Notes: generated by a model from the sequence alone, not told the origin. A stretch of DNA of 59,517 nt from an uncultured Candidatus Melainabacteria bacterium (GCA_934693235.1 CAKUUY010000010.1:1-59517); one strand, 5' to 3'. Positions 24,725 through 33,858 are shown, counted from the first letter of the stretch. Numbers and translations: made by a program.

Positions 24725-24857
24725 TTGGAAATGCTTTTATTTACTGAGTAACCAAAAAGAAAAGTACACTTTAGGTTATTTTTGCATTATTAATTGGATT
24801 TTCAGTAAAATGACATTAGTACAATATTGACTATACGTTTTTTATTTTATTCAAATA

Positions 24858-25085
24858 CTATATTTCAAAGCCTTTTACATCGTCTCTAAAACACTGACAA
24901 GATGGACTAAGTGTACCATCACAGCATTTTGATCTTCCGTTTTGACACCCACAAACACCACCGTGGCTGGAACAACATCCACGCTTAACAACACATTGCC
25001 CTGCTTCATTGCTAAAAGAATTGTTCGCAAATACGCACCCGACAATTACCAAAAGACCAATTAAACAAAATATAATCTTTTTCAT
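24858..25085 (-). CDS. Small Cys-rich exported protein
   Basis: The 75-aa protein has an N-terminal signal (KKIIFCLIGLLVIVGCVFA) that could be cut by signal peptidase I after VFA or, because of IVGC, processed as a lipoprotein. The mature part contains ten or so cysteines in the pattern CVVKRGCCSSHGGVCGCQ and KCCDGTLSPSCQC. The SSHGGVCGC...CCDGTLSPSC signature is one I have seen in small secreted proteins of other phyla without assigned function; disulfides or metal binding are possible. It stands alone. Confidence 0.7.
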   Translation of the reverse strand: MKKIIFCLIGLLVIVGCVFANNSFSNEAGQCVVKRGCCSSHGGVCGCQNGRSKCCDGTLSPSCQCFRDDVKGFEI

Positions 25086-25108
25086 ATAACCTCACAAATT
25101 GTAACTAT

Positions 25109-25837
25109 TTAGTTAATCCAATATTGTTCTAGCCATTTTGTTGGTTTTACGTACCTGAAACCGCATTTGCCACAAAAACCGTTCAATGCTTGTTGCGGCG
25201 TAGGACGCCCGTGGAATACAATAATTTTCGCATCTTTCGGTTCGTTCGGCTCTTTAAAGAAATTCATAGGGAACTTTTGCAAACAATTACGTTTAAAACT
25301 TACACACCAAGATTTATCCCAGTATTTCAAAATTCCTTTTTTATGCATTTCATAAGACAGATAAGCTTGTTCGTTTTTGTACGTATCTCTGATACTGTCA
25401 CCTAATTTATAAAAATCTTCCAAAACTTCAGGATATTTGCCAATTTCAAATCTAAACACAGAAGAGTTTCCGATAATATCATTTTCGAAATCCCAATCTT
25501 TTACAATTAAAAAATCACCCTCTGCTTCGAAAAATGGAGTTAAGTCTTCTCTAATCACAATGTCCAAATCAAGAAACAATGCAACGCCTTTTAAATCAGC
25601 AAGTTGTGCATTAAACAAAGATAATTTTCTCCAACCTCTATCAGGAATATTTTTGTTTTCGTTAAATTCAGGCAAATCACGAATTTCAACGCCCTCATCA
25701 ATCCCTTCTGCTTGATCTGTAAAACATACAAATCTGTGAGGCATTTTCAAATTCCTTTCAACCATTCTATAAAGGCGATTAACATAATCAGCTCCGAATT
25801 TATTACCCCATTTTATACAAATAACGTTTATATCCAT
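25109..25837 (-). CDS. Glycosyltransferase-like protein (GT-A fold, DxD)
   Basis: The 242-aa protein begins DINVICIKWGNKFGADYVNRLYRMV and carries ALFLDLDIVI near residues 84-93, whose D-L-D fits a DxD metal/nucleotide-sugar site of GT8-like enzymes. FVCFTDQAEGI, PDRGWRKLSLF and IIVFHGRPTPQQ are further conserved-looking segments. It is probably cytoplasmic and adds a sugar to a surface glycan; donor and acceptor are unknown. GAGGTTTAAA precedes the ATG. It lies 23 bp downstream (in gene order) of nothing else on its strand, so it may be monocistronic with the small Cys-rich gene after it. Confidence 0.7.
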   Translation of the reverse strand: MDINVICIKWGNKFGADYVNRLYRMVERNLKMPHRFVCFTDQAEGIDEGVEIRDLPEFNENKNIPDRGWRKLSLFNAQLADLKGVALFLDLDIVIREDLTPFFEAEGDFLIVKDWDFENDIIGNSSVFRFEIGKYPEVLEDFYKLGDSIRDTYKNEQAYLSYEMHKKGILKYWDKSWCVSFKRNCLQKFPMNFFKEPNEPKDAKIIVFHGRPTPQQALNGFCGKCGFRYVKPTKWLEQYWIN

Positions 25838-25992
25838 TTTAAACCTCTACAACTTGCATTACATATAACGTTCCTATCGTAACACGAAACTACTGGGGAA
25901 GTAAACCATGTAACAATTTATTAATGTTGTTTATTAATCACAATAAACGATTAAAAGCTTATTCATTTATTTAACAACTACTTTTATAACCC

Positions 25993-26021
25993 TTGCAAAA
26001 ATGTGAAAAATAAAGTAATAT
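25993..26021 (+). promoter_or_regulatory. Promoter of the HD-domain gene
   Basis: TTGCAA (25993-25998), a 17-bp spacer and TAATAT (26016-26021) lie 33 bp before the ATG, with AAAAAGGATT as the ribosome binding site. Confidence 0.65.
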
Positions 26022-26054
26022 AGTAGTATATAGACTGGTAAAAAGGATTACATT

Positions 26055-26861
26055 ATGAAATCAATTAAAGAAGTATCACTTGAATCAAAAATATTAAAAA
26101 GACTTGAAGGAAACAAAGTTTGCACAGAACTTGTTAATTATCTTTTTGCAGATGATGAATTACAAGAAATGCAGGATTACGCAAATAACGTTTCTATCAA
26201 ACGTCTTGGCTATAATGACCATGGACCTGTTCACATGAGACAAGTTTGCGCAAATGCAATAAAAATGTTGAATCTTTTGCAGGATTCAGGCATTCAAACT
26301 TCTCTTGAAAAAGAAGAAATCGGAACTTTTGAAGATAGTATGTGCGCAATTATTTTGGCAGGTTTAATGCACGACCTTGGAATGATGATTGGGCGTCAAG
26401 GGCATGAAGATATGTCTGTAATCCTTGCCAAAAATATTATTGAAAGAAGTTTGATGCATATTTTACCTGACAATTTGCATAGACGAGTTGTTATCAAATC
26501 TCTAGCAATAGAAGCAATTGTTGGTCATATGGCATCTAAAAAAATCCACTCTATTGAAGCCGGCATTATTTTGATTGCAGATGGTTGCGACATGACAAAG
26601 GGTAGAGCTCGTATCCCTATGGCGTTGAACAAAACTCCAAGAGTAGGTGATATTCATAAATATTCAGCTAACGCAATTGAAAGAATAGGAATTCACCACG
26701 GCGCCAAAAAACCTATCAGAATTGATATTGAAATGTCAGGTGATGTCGGATTTTTCCAAATTGAAGAAGTTCTTTTGACAAAAATTGAATCAAGTCCTGC
26801 AAAACAATTTGTAGAACTCTATGCAGGTGTTCAAGGTCAAGAGCCTAAATGCTATCTATAA
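26055..26861 (+). CDS. HD-domain phosphohydrolase
   Basis: The 268-aa protein has an HD superfamily core: DHGPVHMRQVC (about residues 56-66) for the first His, GLMHDLGMMIGRQGHEDMSV (about 102-121) with the HD pair and the downstream His, and IIADGCDMTKGRARIP for the last Asp. Proteins with this arrangement are metal-dependent phosphohydrolases or phosphodiesterases for nucleotides; the substrate is unknown. A good sigma-70-type promoter and ribosome binding site precede it. It converges with the GT2 gene, 10 bp apart. Confidence 0.8.
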   Translation: MKSIKEVSLESKILKRLEGNKVCTELVNYLFADDELQEMQDYANNVSIKRLGYNDHGPVHMRQVCANAIKMLNLLQDSGIQTSLEKEEIGTFEDSMCAIILAGLMHDLGMMIGRQGHEDMSVILAKNIIERSLMHILPDNLHRRVVIKSLAIEAIVGHMASKKIHSIEAGIILIADGCDMTKGRARIPMALNKTPRVGDIHKYSANAIERIGIHHGAKKPIRIDIEMSGDVGFFQIEEVLLTKIESSPAKQFVELYAGVQGQEPKCYL

Positions 26862-26871
26862 TTATTAGATT

Positions 26872-28485
26872 TTAATATTTCCCTTTTTCAATTTTTTCTA
26901 TCAAATCTTGGTATGCAGAATTTGAAGAATTTTTTGCATATCTTGAAAGCCTGCGTTTTGCAATTGTTTTTAAATATTCTTTTTTCTCAGGATTTCCATT
27001 TTGAACAAAGAATAACATTGCTTGTTTTCTATGCTCAAATAAGTCTTCTTCAGACTGTTTTGCCAAAACATCACCAAATGTTTCAGGACGAGTCTTTCTA
27101 TCCCATTCGTAAAACGGCTTTTTTAAAAAACAAAATGTTTTTGCATAAGACAAAATACAAGGAGTCCACGAAACATCTTCATATTTCAAAATTCCGAGCG
27201 GATGTTGTTTTACCATTTCTGCGTTATATAATTTATTCCAAATAGCACAATTATAATACCCGGGAGTATACATAATTTCAAGATATTTGTCGATATTGTG
27301 CGGAATATCTTCCATAAAAGGTAAGTCACAATGAATTGTGTAACCCTTGTCAGTCAACCTATATAAAGGAGCAATTGCAACATCACAAGCATTTTTTTCA
27401 ATAGAATTGTATAAACTGCTAATCATATCAGGACGAATAAGGTCATCATTGTCTAGAAATGCTATATATTTACCATTTGCAGTTTTTATACCGACGTTGC
27501 GAGTGTCTGCAACACCACCATTTTCTTTTGTTAATGCAACAATATTCGGGTAATTTTTTACATACCAGTCTATAATTTTTTGCGTTCCATCCGTACTTCC
27601 ATCATTTACTATTACTATTTCCAGATTTGAAAAATCAGAACCCAATGCACTATCAATACTTCTTGCAATGTAATCTTCCGCGTTGTAGGCAGGAATTATC
27701 AAAGAAACCTCAGGTTTTTCATATTTTCTAATACTCAAGGCTGTCGGCTCCGACTCCCCTATAATAACTTTTCCATTAACAGTATTCACAAAAGCTTTTA
27801 CAACAAATTTTAAGCTGCTCTTATAATCCGACAATAATAAATAATGTCTCAAGCCGTCATTTGTTTCAAAAATCGGTTTTTTACTATTTGTTGTATAAAC
27901 TAAAAAGCCATCAGCATCTCCATCAAAATTCCACGATAAAAATAGATTATAATTGTATGATTTGTAAACAGTTACAGACTTAAAAATATTTGATTTTGTA
28001 TTAAATATTTTAGATGAAGCCAAAAATTTTCGTTTTCCGTCTTTGTCTTTTTCAAATGGTTTGATTTTATATTCATCATCTTCATTAACTTTTAAATCCA
28101 AAAAATCTGTGTTTGAATTTTTAAACCCATTGAACCCGATTTCGGGCTCATCGCGATATAACCTATAACCATCAGCTTTGTTAAATTTACTGTAGAAAAT
28201 TTTTGTTTCATTATTTTTTTCATGGCGATAAACAACATCAACTTCTTCAAACTTGAACTTGTGTCTACGAGATTCATTTATTACACTACCACCTTTTATA
28301 GCTTGAACAAAACATTCTCCATCACCATAAGGAAGAAGCGAAAGCCTAATAAAGTTGTTATCATAAACTTTTGCACACTCATAAAAAATACCGTCTTTTT
28401 TACAAAAAACTTTATAATAATCCGCGTCTACATCCTGCCATGAAATAACTATTTTGGTATTTTTAATTTCTACATTCAAATCCAT
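26872..28485 (-). CDS. Family 2 glycosyltransferase with N-terminal beta domain
   Basis: The 537-aa protein has a GT2 domain from about residue 260: EVSLIIPAYNAEDYIARSID, NDGSTDGT, KENGGVADTRN.G, and AFLDNDD (near 343) with the DxD-like acidic motif. The first about 250 residues are beta-rich with repeated short units (such as YKVFCKKDG, YRLYRDEP, FLVYTTNSKKP), like fibronectin type III modules facing the cytoplasm. No transmembrane segment is seen. Such enzymes build surface polysaccharides. A TATAAT lies about 22 nt before the ATG and AAAAAGG serves as ribosome binding site. Confidence 0.8.
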   Translation of the reverse strand: MDLNVEIKNTKIVISWQDVDADYYKVFCKKDGIFYECAKVYDNNFIRLSLLPYGDGECFVQAIKGGSVINESRRHKFKFEEVDVVYRHEKNNETKIFYSKFNKADGYRLYRDEPEIGFNGFKNSNTDFLDLKVNEDDEYKIKPFEKDKDGKRKFLASSKIFNTKSNIFKSVTVYKSYNYNLFLSWNFDGDADGFLVYTTNSKKPIFETNDGLRHYLLLSDYKSSLKFVVKAFVNTVNGKVIIGESEPTALSIRKYEKPEVSLIIPAYNAEDYIARSIDSALGSDFSNLEIVIVNDGSTDGTQKIIDWYVKNYPNIVALTKENGGVADTRNVGIKTANGKYIAFLDNDDLIRPDMISSLYNSIEKNACDVAIAPLYRLTDKGYTIHCDLPFMEDIPHNIDKYLEIMYTPGYYNCAIWNKLYNAEMVKQHPLGILKYEDVSWTPCILSYAKTFCFLKKPFYEWDRKTRPETFGDVLAKQSEEDLFEHRKQAMLFFVQNGNPEKKEYLKTIAKRRLSRYAKNSSNSAYQDLIEKIEKGKY

Positions 28486-28549
28486 ATTTTTAAACCTTTT
28501 TGCTAAATTATACCAAAAATTTTAATGTTACTCAATAGTAAAAATTTAA

Positions 28550-28895
28550 TTGTACGACTTAACCCCTAAGTTGCACAATCTGCATTTTTCATTAATGTCC
28601 TGCGCGGACGGCGGGAACTTTTTGTGTAAAAAGTTCCACAAAACCAGCCACACACTACATTCACTAATAACTCGTAAGCTCAACTAATAACAGTCAAACT
28701 CGCGCCATAAAACAAAAAACAGTACAAGCATTGAAAAATTCATGCGCTCAAACAATGACTGTTTTTGTTGTTTGTTTCGCTAACGAGTTATTGCTCATTT
28801 CGCTATCGTGGCAATTTGACTTCGTAATCTGTAATTATTATTTAACATCATGTCATTGCGCACGATACATTAAACTAAATTATTAATTATTAAAA
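28550..28895 (+). repeat. MITE-like repeat, copy B
   Basis: The copy has the same orientation and block order as 2352-2760: GTCCTGCGCGGAC, GCGGGAACTTTTTGTG, CACTAATAACTCGTAAGCTCAA, CAGTCAAACTCGCGCC, GCGCTCAAACAATGACTG, CTATCGTGGCAATTTGACTT and CATGTCATTGCGCACGATA. The right end is shorter. It fills the gap between the GT2 gene and a small exported protein gene and carries no ORF. Confidence 0.75.
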
Positions 28896-28936
28896 TTAAA
28901 TATTTTTTTGATATAATGGAATTACGGAGGATAACT

Positions 28937-29278
28937 ATGAAAAAATTCATTTTATTAATATTGGCATTGAGCTTTATGGTACCGGTTTTGGCTGATGAAA
29001 TCAATTTAACACCAAAAAATTCTTTTTCCGGATTTAACAATAATGGGATTCGTTCAAAATATCCTCAATTAAGAAAACCAGTTTCTGCATCAGATATTAT
29101 AGAAGAACAAAATGACAATGTAATGAGCAAAAAATCCGTTAAAGAAATGGGACTCTCCTCACCTGTAAACACTGGCAACACTCCGATGACTTACGACCAA
29201 TTTCCAAAAAATTATGATAGCTCAAACAGCATGATGCTAATGCAAGGCGGAATGCAAAATATGTTTATGGGTTACTAA
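28937..29278 (+). CDS. Small exported hypothetical protein
   Basis: The 113-aa protein has a Sec signal peptide (KKFILLILALSFMVPVLA, cleavage before DEIN). The mature part is polar with Asn, Ser and Met and no motif I know. The start is ATG 28937, preceded by GGAGGATAACT; an upstream in-frame start lacks a ribosome binding site. A TATAAT lies at about 28911. Its stop is 2 bp from that of the convergent gene. Confidence 0.65.
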   Translation: MKKFILLILALSFMVPVLADEINLTPKNSFSGFNNNGIRSKYPQLRKPVSASDIIEEQNDNVMSKKSVKEMGLSSPVNTGNTPMTYDQFPKNYDSSNSMMLMQGGMQNMFMGY

Positions 29279-29280
29279 AA

Positions 29281-29529
29281 TTAGACCGTACGAGTCCTAT
29301 TTTTACCCTTAGGGAGTTTTTTGTTTGAGTAATAAGGAATTTTTACCGGAGCTGATTCAAAATTCGGTACGTTTTTCTGAATTTCAGGAACGGACGGTAT
29401 TGAGTAGTAAGGCACAATTACCATAGAATCGCCGTCATACCTGATTTTATAATTCATTGTGTCTGCATTTACCGGAGTCAAACACCCAAACATAAACAAT
29501 ACACCTGCTAAAACTAAAAATTTTTTCAT
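29281..29529 (-). CDS. Small exported hypothetical protein
   Basis: The 82-aa protein has a signal peptide (KKFLVLAGVLFMFGCLTPVNA) and a short basic mature part ending KKLPKGKNRTRTV. Not recognised. It is convergent with the previous exported protein and divergent from pabBC. Confidence 0.6.
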   Translation of the reverse strand: MKKFLVLAGVLFMFGCLTPVNADTMNYKIRYDGDSMVIVPYYSIPSVPEIQKNVPNFESAPVKIPYYSNKKLPKGKNRTRTV

Positions 29530-29551
29530 TTACACATACCATCAATTTTGT

Positions 29552-29557
29552 TATAGT
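29552..29557 (+). promoter_or_regulatory. -10 box TATAGT of pabBC, leaderless layout
   Basis: TATAGT is followed by AACGTT and the ATG at 29564, a 6-nt gap, with no ribosome binding site. Confidence 0.45.
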
Positions 29558-29563
29558 AACGTT

Positions 29564-31189
29564 ATGATTATTTTTGGCAAAAAACAATTCACTAATCCTA
29601 TAAAAATTATTACTGCTTTTAATTTTGACGAATTAAAATCCGCTTTTACCAAAATTGAAGAATTAAAAAATCAATATTACATAGTCGGCTACTTACGCTA
29701 TAATGCGTTTTCAAGAAAGAGCTCCAATTTCCCACTTTTGTACTTTGAAGTTTTTAACTCCTATAGTATATATAAAACTAAAAACACAAAAAAATTGCTA
29801 TTAAATCCGACACCATGTGTAAATTTTTGTGAATATTCTAATGCAATAAAAAAGATTAAAGAAGAAATTTCTAACGGAAACACGTACGAAGTCAACTATA
29901 CCTATGATTTTAATGTTCCTTTTGAGGGTAACGAACTTGAACTTTTTGATTTTTTGCTTTATAAACAAAAAACGCCTTACAATTTTTATATTAAAAATCA
30001 GTATGACACAGTCCTTTCGTTTTCACCGGAATTATTTTTTAAGCTAAAAAACAATCATATCTTGACCAAACCAATGAAAGGGACTATTCATAGGGGGAGA
30101 GATAAAAAACGAGATAATCAACTAATTGATTTTTTAAAAAATGATGAAAAAAATCGTGCTGAAAATGTTATGATTGTTGACCTTTTAAGGAATGACTTAG
30201 GCAGAATTGCAAAAGTCGGAACGGTAAACGTTTCTAAACTCTTTGAAGTTGAAACTCACAAAACTCTCCATCAAATGACCTCTCAAATTGAAGCAAACCT
30301 GAAAGAAGACACAACTCTTTTTGATATTTTTAATGCTATTTTTCCTTGCGGCTCAATAACAGGAGCACCCAAAATCAGTACAATGAAAGTTATTTCAGAA
30401 GTTGAAAAAGGTGACAGGAATATTTACTGCGGAGCTATTGGAATGATTTCTCCTAAAGAAACTATTTTTAGTGTTCCAATTAGAATTTTACAAAAAACAA
30501 ACGAGCAAAACAATTTTAAATATCGCGTAGGTGGTGCCATTGTTTGGGATTCTGATATTCAAAACGAGTGGGAAGAAACTTTAACAAAAACAAAATTTTT
30601 GAATGATGAATTTCAAATAATTGAGACAGCAAAAATCGAAAATGAAAAAATTCTTTTTGAAAAAGAACATTTTGAAAGAATGCAAAAAGCAGCTGACCAT
30701 TTTGGTTTTGAGTTTGAAACTCCTAAAATTTCCAAAACTGATAATGGAATACTCAGAATTTTACTTCGTAAAGATGGTGAAATTAAAACAGAATTTAAAA
30801 AAATATCTCCTTCCAAAACTCGTAAAATCATAATTTCTCCAATTATACAAAATTCAAAAAACGAATTTTTGTATTATAAAACGACTTACCGCCCTTGGTT
30901 CTTTGACAGTTTTCAAAAGGTCAGAAAAGGCGAAATTTATGATGAAATCTTTTTTAACGAAAAAGGCGAATTGACAGAGGGTGCAAGATCCAATATTATT
31001 TTGCAACTTGGGGGGAAATTATATACTCCGCCTGTTCAATGTGGATTATTGAATGGTATTTTCAGACAAAAACTTTTGAATGAGGGAAAATGTACAGAAA
31101 AAATTTTGTATAAAAAAGATTTAGAAAATGCAGAAAAAATATTTTGCGTAAATTCTGTTCGTGGAATGGTTGAAGTCAATCTTGGATAA
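29564..31189 (+). CDS. pabB: Fused aminodeoxychorismate synthase component I and aminodeoxychorismate lyase
   Basis: The 541-aa bifunctional protein acts in p-aminobenzoate and folate synthesis. The N-terminal chorismate-binding enzyme shows TKPMKGTIHRGRD, ENVMIVDLLRNDLG, and PCGSITGAPK, the PabB active-site motifs. From about residue 350 a PabC-like PLP-dependent lyase domain follows (FFNEKGELTEGARSNII, PVQCGLLNGIFRQKLL). PabBC fusions occur in many bacteria. The N-terminal part before the core is shorter than in stand-alone PabB. The start at 29564 fits the -10 box 6 nt upstream; an upstream frame to 29459 has no support. The amidotransferase subunit PabA is not in the window. Confidence 0.88.
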   Translation: MIIFGKKQFTNPIKIITAFNFDELKSAFTKIEELKNQYYIVGYLRYNAFSRKSSNFPLLYFEVFNSYSIYKTKNTKKLLLNPTPCVNFCEYSNAIKKIKEEISNGNTYEVNYTYDFNVPFEGNELELFDFLLYKQKTPYNFYIKNQYDTVLSFSPELFFKLKNNHILTKPMKGTIHRGRDKKRDNQLIDFLKNDEKNRAENVMIVDLLRNDLGRIAKVGTVNVSKLFEVETHKTLHQMTSQIEANLKEDTTLFDIFNAIFPCGSITGAPKISTMKVISEVEKGDRNIYCGAIGMISPKETIFSVPIRILQKTNEQNNFKYRVGGAIVWDSDIQNEWEETLTKTKFLNDEFQIIETAKIENEKILFEKEHFERMQKAADHFGFEFETPKISKTDNGILRILLRKDGEIKTEFKKISPSKTRKIIISPIIQNSKNEFLYYKTTYRPWFFDSFQKVRKGEIYDEIFFNEKGELTEGARSNIILQLGGKLYTPPVQCGLLNGIFRQKLLNEGKCTEKILYKKDLENAEKIFCVNSVRGMVEVNLG

Positions 31190-31243
31190 CCTTGATTTTT
31201 TATCATTTTTATATTCTAATAGGAATACAGTGATGCAAAAGCA

Positions 31244-32143
31244 TTGCGAGTCCATTTGAAAGAAGACAATTATAAATTGCCTGACAAAAATATAAAATTA
31301 GCGAAATATGCAGGTTTTTGCTACGGAGTAAAAAGAGCCGTCGAAACCGTAAAAAAATTGAAAGCCGAAAACCCCGATAAAAAAGTTTTTGTTTTAGGGG
31401 AACTTATTCATAACACGCAGGTTATTCACGAACTTGAAGAATTAGGGATTAAAACGTTGAATGAAATTCCCGAGCATGGTGATGGAATTTGTGTTATCAG
31501 AAGTCATGGTGAAAGTCCTGAAGTTATTGAAAAAATCAAACAAGCAGGATTTGAGCCGGTTGATTTGACATGCCTTGACGTAAAAAAAGTTCAGCAAAAA
31601 GCTATTGAATTAGCGAAAGAAGATTATTTTGTCGTAGTAGTCGGCAAATCTGAGCATCCTGAAGTTATTGCAATTAAGGCAAACGCAAAACAATACAGTG
31701 ACAATGTTGTTGTTGCCGCTTCTGTTGAACAGTTAAAAGAATTTGAACCACAAATTAAAGCGCACAAGCGTGTCGGTGTCGTTGTTCAAACAACTCAAAG
31801 AATTACGACTTTAACAAGCATTGTTGATTATTTGATTTCTATTGCAAAAGAAGTTCACGTCGCAAATACGATATGCAAAAGTACTTCCATGCGCCAATCA
31901 GAAGCAAAAGAACTCGCTAAAGAAAGTGATTTAGTAATCGTCGTAGGTTCTAAAAAAAGCGCCAATACAACACACTTGGCAGAAATTTTAAAAGACATTA
32001 CAAAAACAATTCACATTGAAAATGATGACGAATTGAATTTGTACAAAGATTTGATTGAAAAATCAAAAAACATTTCAATAACAGCAGGGGCCTCGACTCC
32101 GCAAAACGTTATTGAAAGGGTACTAAAGACGTTAAGACAGTAA
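31244..32143 (+). CDS. ispH: 4-hydroxy-3-methylbut-2-enyl diphosphate reductase IspH
   Basis: The 299-aa last enzyme of the MEP isoprenoid pathway makes IPP and DMAPP with a [4Fe-4S] cluster. The three cluster cysteines are visible at AGFCYGVKRA, LTCLDVKK and NTICKSTSMRQ, with LGELIHN and SHGE between. The start is uncertain: TTG 31244 is used here; an AGGAATACAG-ATG site at 31233 opens only an 8-codon frame that overlaps it. The stop codon and last residues are encoded by the first units of an octamer-repeat array. It precedes rpsA, the order that in Clostridia is a single fused gene. Confidence 0.92.
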   Translation: MRVHLKEDNYKLPDKNIKLAKYAGFCYGVKRAVETVKKLKAENPDKKVFVLGELIHNTQVIHELEELGIKTLNEIPEHGDGICVIRSHGESPEVIEKIKQAGFEPVDLTCLDVKKVQQKAIELAKEDYFVVVVGKSEHPEVIAIKANAKQYSDNVVVAASVEQLKEFEPQIKAHKRVGVVVQTTQRITTLTSIVDYLISIAKEVHVANTICKSTSMRQSEAKELAKESDLVIVVGSKKSANTTHLAEILKDITKTIHIENDDELNLYKDLIEKSKNISITAGASTPQNVIERVLKTLRQ

Positions 32144-32240
32144 GACTATAAGACGATAAGTTCTTATCAAAATAATATTTTGAGCGGAGCGAACGAAACG
32201 TACTTATCGTCCTAACGTCATATAGACTTAAAGACTTAAT
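32128..32240. repeat. Octamer-arm hairpin element 2
   Basis: The left arm is GACGTTAA GACAGTAA GACTATAA GACGATAA GTTC, and the right arm mirrors it (TTATCGTC CTAACGTC ATATAGAC TTAAAGAC). The centre contains GAGCGGAGCGAACGAAA, inverse of the GTTCGCT-CGCTC loop of other copies. The unit here is GACNNTAA, not GTGAATAA, while the architecture is the same. The array begins inside ispH and supplies its TAA stop. Confidence 0.8.
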
Positions 32241-32255
32241 TATAAAGGAGAAAAC

Positions 32256-33329
32256 ATGACACAAACATTAGACAAAATGGATGAATTTGAAAGATTGTTA
32301 GAAGAATCTTTCTCAAAATCTTATTCTGTAGCTGATATCGTGGAAGGTACAGTTTTGAAAAAAGAAAACGAAGGATATTTGGTTAGTGTAAAAGGAGCTA
32401 AAACAGAAGCTTTCTTGCCTAACAAAGAAATTTCTTCATCTGCAGAAAATACAGAAACTTTAGAAATCGGAGACGAAAGAGAATTCTACGTATTGAAAGA
32501 AGAAAATGATGAAGATGGCATGGTTCTTTCACTTAAAAGACTTGCTTATGCTCAAGCTTGGGCTCAACTTAATGATGCAAAAGTTCAAGGTGATACAATC
32601 CTTGCAAAAGTTGTTTCAATCGTTAAAGGTGGTGTATTGGTTGATGTAGCTGATTTGAAAGGTTTCATTCCATCATCTCAATTAAGAACAGGTACTCCAT
32701 TCGACGGTTTGATTGATACAAAAATCGAAGTTAAAGTTTTGGAAGCAGATCCTAAGAAAAACAAACTTATCCTATCTCAAAGACAAGCTGTTGCTGAACA
32801 AAGAGATCAAGTTGTTGACAATATTTTGTCAGAACTTGAAGAAGGTCAAGTTGTTAAAGGTGAAGTTGTAAGAATTGCTGATTTCGGCGCATTCGTTGAC
32901 ATCAACGGAATCGACGGTTTACTTCCAATTTCTGAAATTTCTTGGTCAAGAATTAAACACCCATCTGACGTAATTTCTTTGGGTGAAACTATTGAAGTTA
33001 AAATTATCAAAATCGATAACGAATTAAAAAGAATTTCGTTATCATTAAAAAGAATGGGTGAAGATCCATGGCAACAAATTGAGGGACAATTTGAAGAAGG
33101 TCAGGTAATCTCCGGAACTGTTAATAAAGTTACTGGTTTTGGCGCATTCATCAACATTTTCCCTGGAGTAGAAGCATTGTTACCTGTTTCTGAAATGAGC
33201 AATGAAAACGTTAATCCATTTAACTTATTCAAAGTTGGTGACAGCGTAGAAGTTCTTATTAAGAAATTCACTCCACAAGAACATAGAATTGCTTTGAGCA
33301 TCAAAGATATCAATAAAGATGCTGAATAA
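32256..33329 (+). CDS. rpsA: 30S ribosomal protein S1, four-domain form
   Basis: The 357-aa protein has four S1 RNA-binding domains, each recognisable by a V.G.V....G..V......GF.P.S pattern: VEGTVLKKENEGYLVSVKG (about 27-45), LAKVVSIVKGGVLVDVADLK, VKGEVVRIADFGAFVDING, and ISGTVNKVTGFGAFINIFPG. Protein S1 helps mRNA bind to the 30S subunit; E. coli has six domains, while Cyanobacteria and Firmicutes have fewer. AAAGGAGAAAAC precedes the ATG. A terminator follows. Confidence 0.92.
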   Translation: MTQTLDKMDEFERLLEESFSKSYSVADIVEGTVLKKENEGYLVSVKGAKTEAFLPNKEISSSAENTETLEIGDEREFYVLKEENDEDGMVLSLKRLAYAQAWAQLNDAKVQGDTILAKVVSIVKGGVLVDVADLKGFIPSSQLRTGTPFDGLIDTKIEVKVLEADPKKNKLILSQRQAVAEQRDQVVDNILSELEEGQVVKGEVVRIADFGAFVDINGIDGLLPISEISWSRIKHPSDVISLGETIEVKIIKIDNELKRISLSLKRMGEDPWQQIEGQFEEGQVISGTVNKVTGFGAFINIFPGVEALLPVSEMSNENVNPFNLFKVGDSVEVLIKKFTPQEHRIALSIKDINKDAE

Positions 33330-33348
33330 ATAATTTAATTAATATAAC

Positions 33349-33381
33349 AAAAAACCGTTCTTGAAAAAGGACGGCTTTTTG
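33349..33381 (+). terminator. Terminator after rpsA
   Basis: AAAAACCGT and ACGGCTTTTT pair around a TTCTTGAAAAAGG loop, ending in a T run, 20 bp after the rpsA stop. Confidence 0.8.
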
Positions 33382-33407
33382 TTACTTAATATATTCGCAA
33401 TTTTTTA

Positions 33408-33797
33408 TTATAATAATTCTTTTATTTGCTCCTTATGTTTCGGGGAATAGGATTTCCATTCCTTTTCTGTAAACGGCAATGTTTTTCCAAGTATTGTCTC
33501 ACAAACACTGTGATCCATTATTCCGCCTCCATCACTCCACACATCGTAATTGTTTTCTTTTAATACTTTATCTGTTTTTTCTTTAGACTCTCCTTTAAAT
33601 GGATAATAGACATAGGAATAAGAGCTTTCATAACCACTATAATTACCGTCTCCGTTGTAACTAGATGGCATTCCATGATAATTGTATGAATCATTTGATT
33701 CATCATTAATTTTAAGAATTCCTTTAAAACTTTGTTGATTTTTTGCAGCACTGTGCAATCTTCCACCAAAACTTCCATTAATCGCAGAAATTTTCAT
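33408..33797 (-). CDS. Hypothetical protein, lineage-specific type
   Basis: The 129-aa protein is not recognised. It starts MKISAINGSFGGRLH and has QQSFKGIL near residue 25, a Tyr/Ser/Asn-rich middle (SYNYHGMPSSYNGDGNYSGY), and a helical end. The start at ATG 33797 follows AAAGGGG by 6 nt; a GTG two codons upstream overlaps that ribosome binding site. No signal peptide. Confidence 0.6.
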   Translation of the reverse strand: MKISAINGSFGGRLHSAAKNQQSFKGILKINDESNDSYNYHGMPSSYNGDGNYSGYESSYSYVYYPFKGESKEKTDKVLKENNYDVWSDGGGIMDHSVCETILGKTLPFTEKEWKSYSPKHKEQIKELL

Positions 33798-33858
33798 ATA
33801 CACCCCTTTCTTTTCTACTAAAGAGTATCAAATATTAGGTTAAAAATCAATAGTTTTA

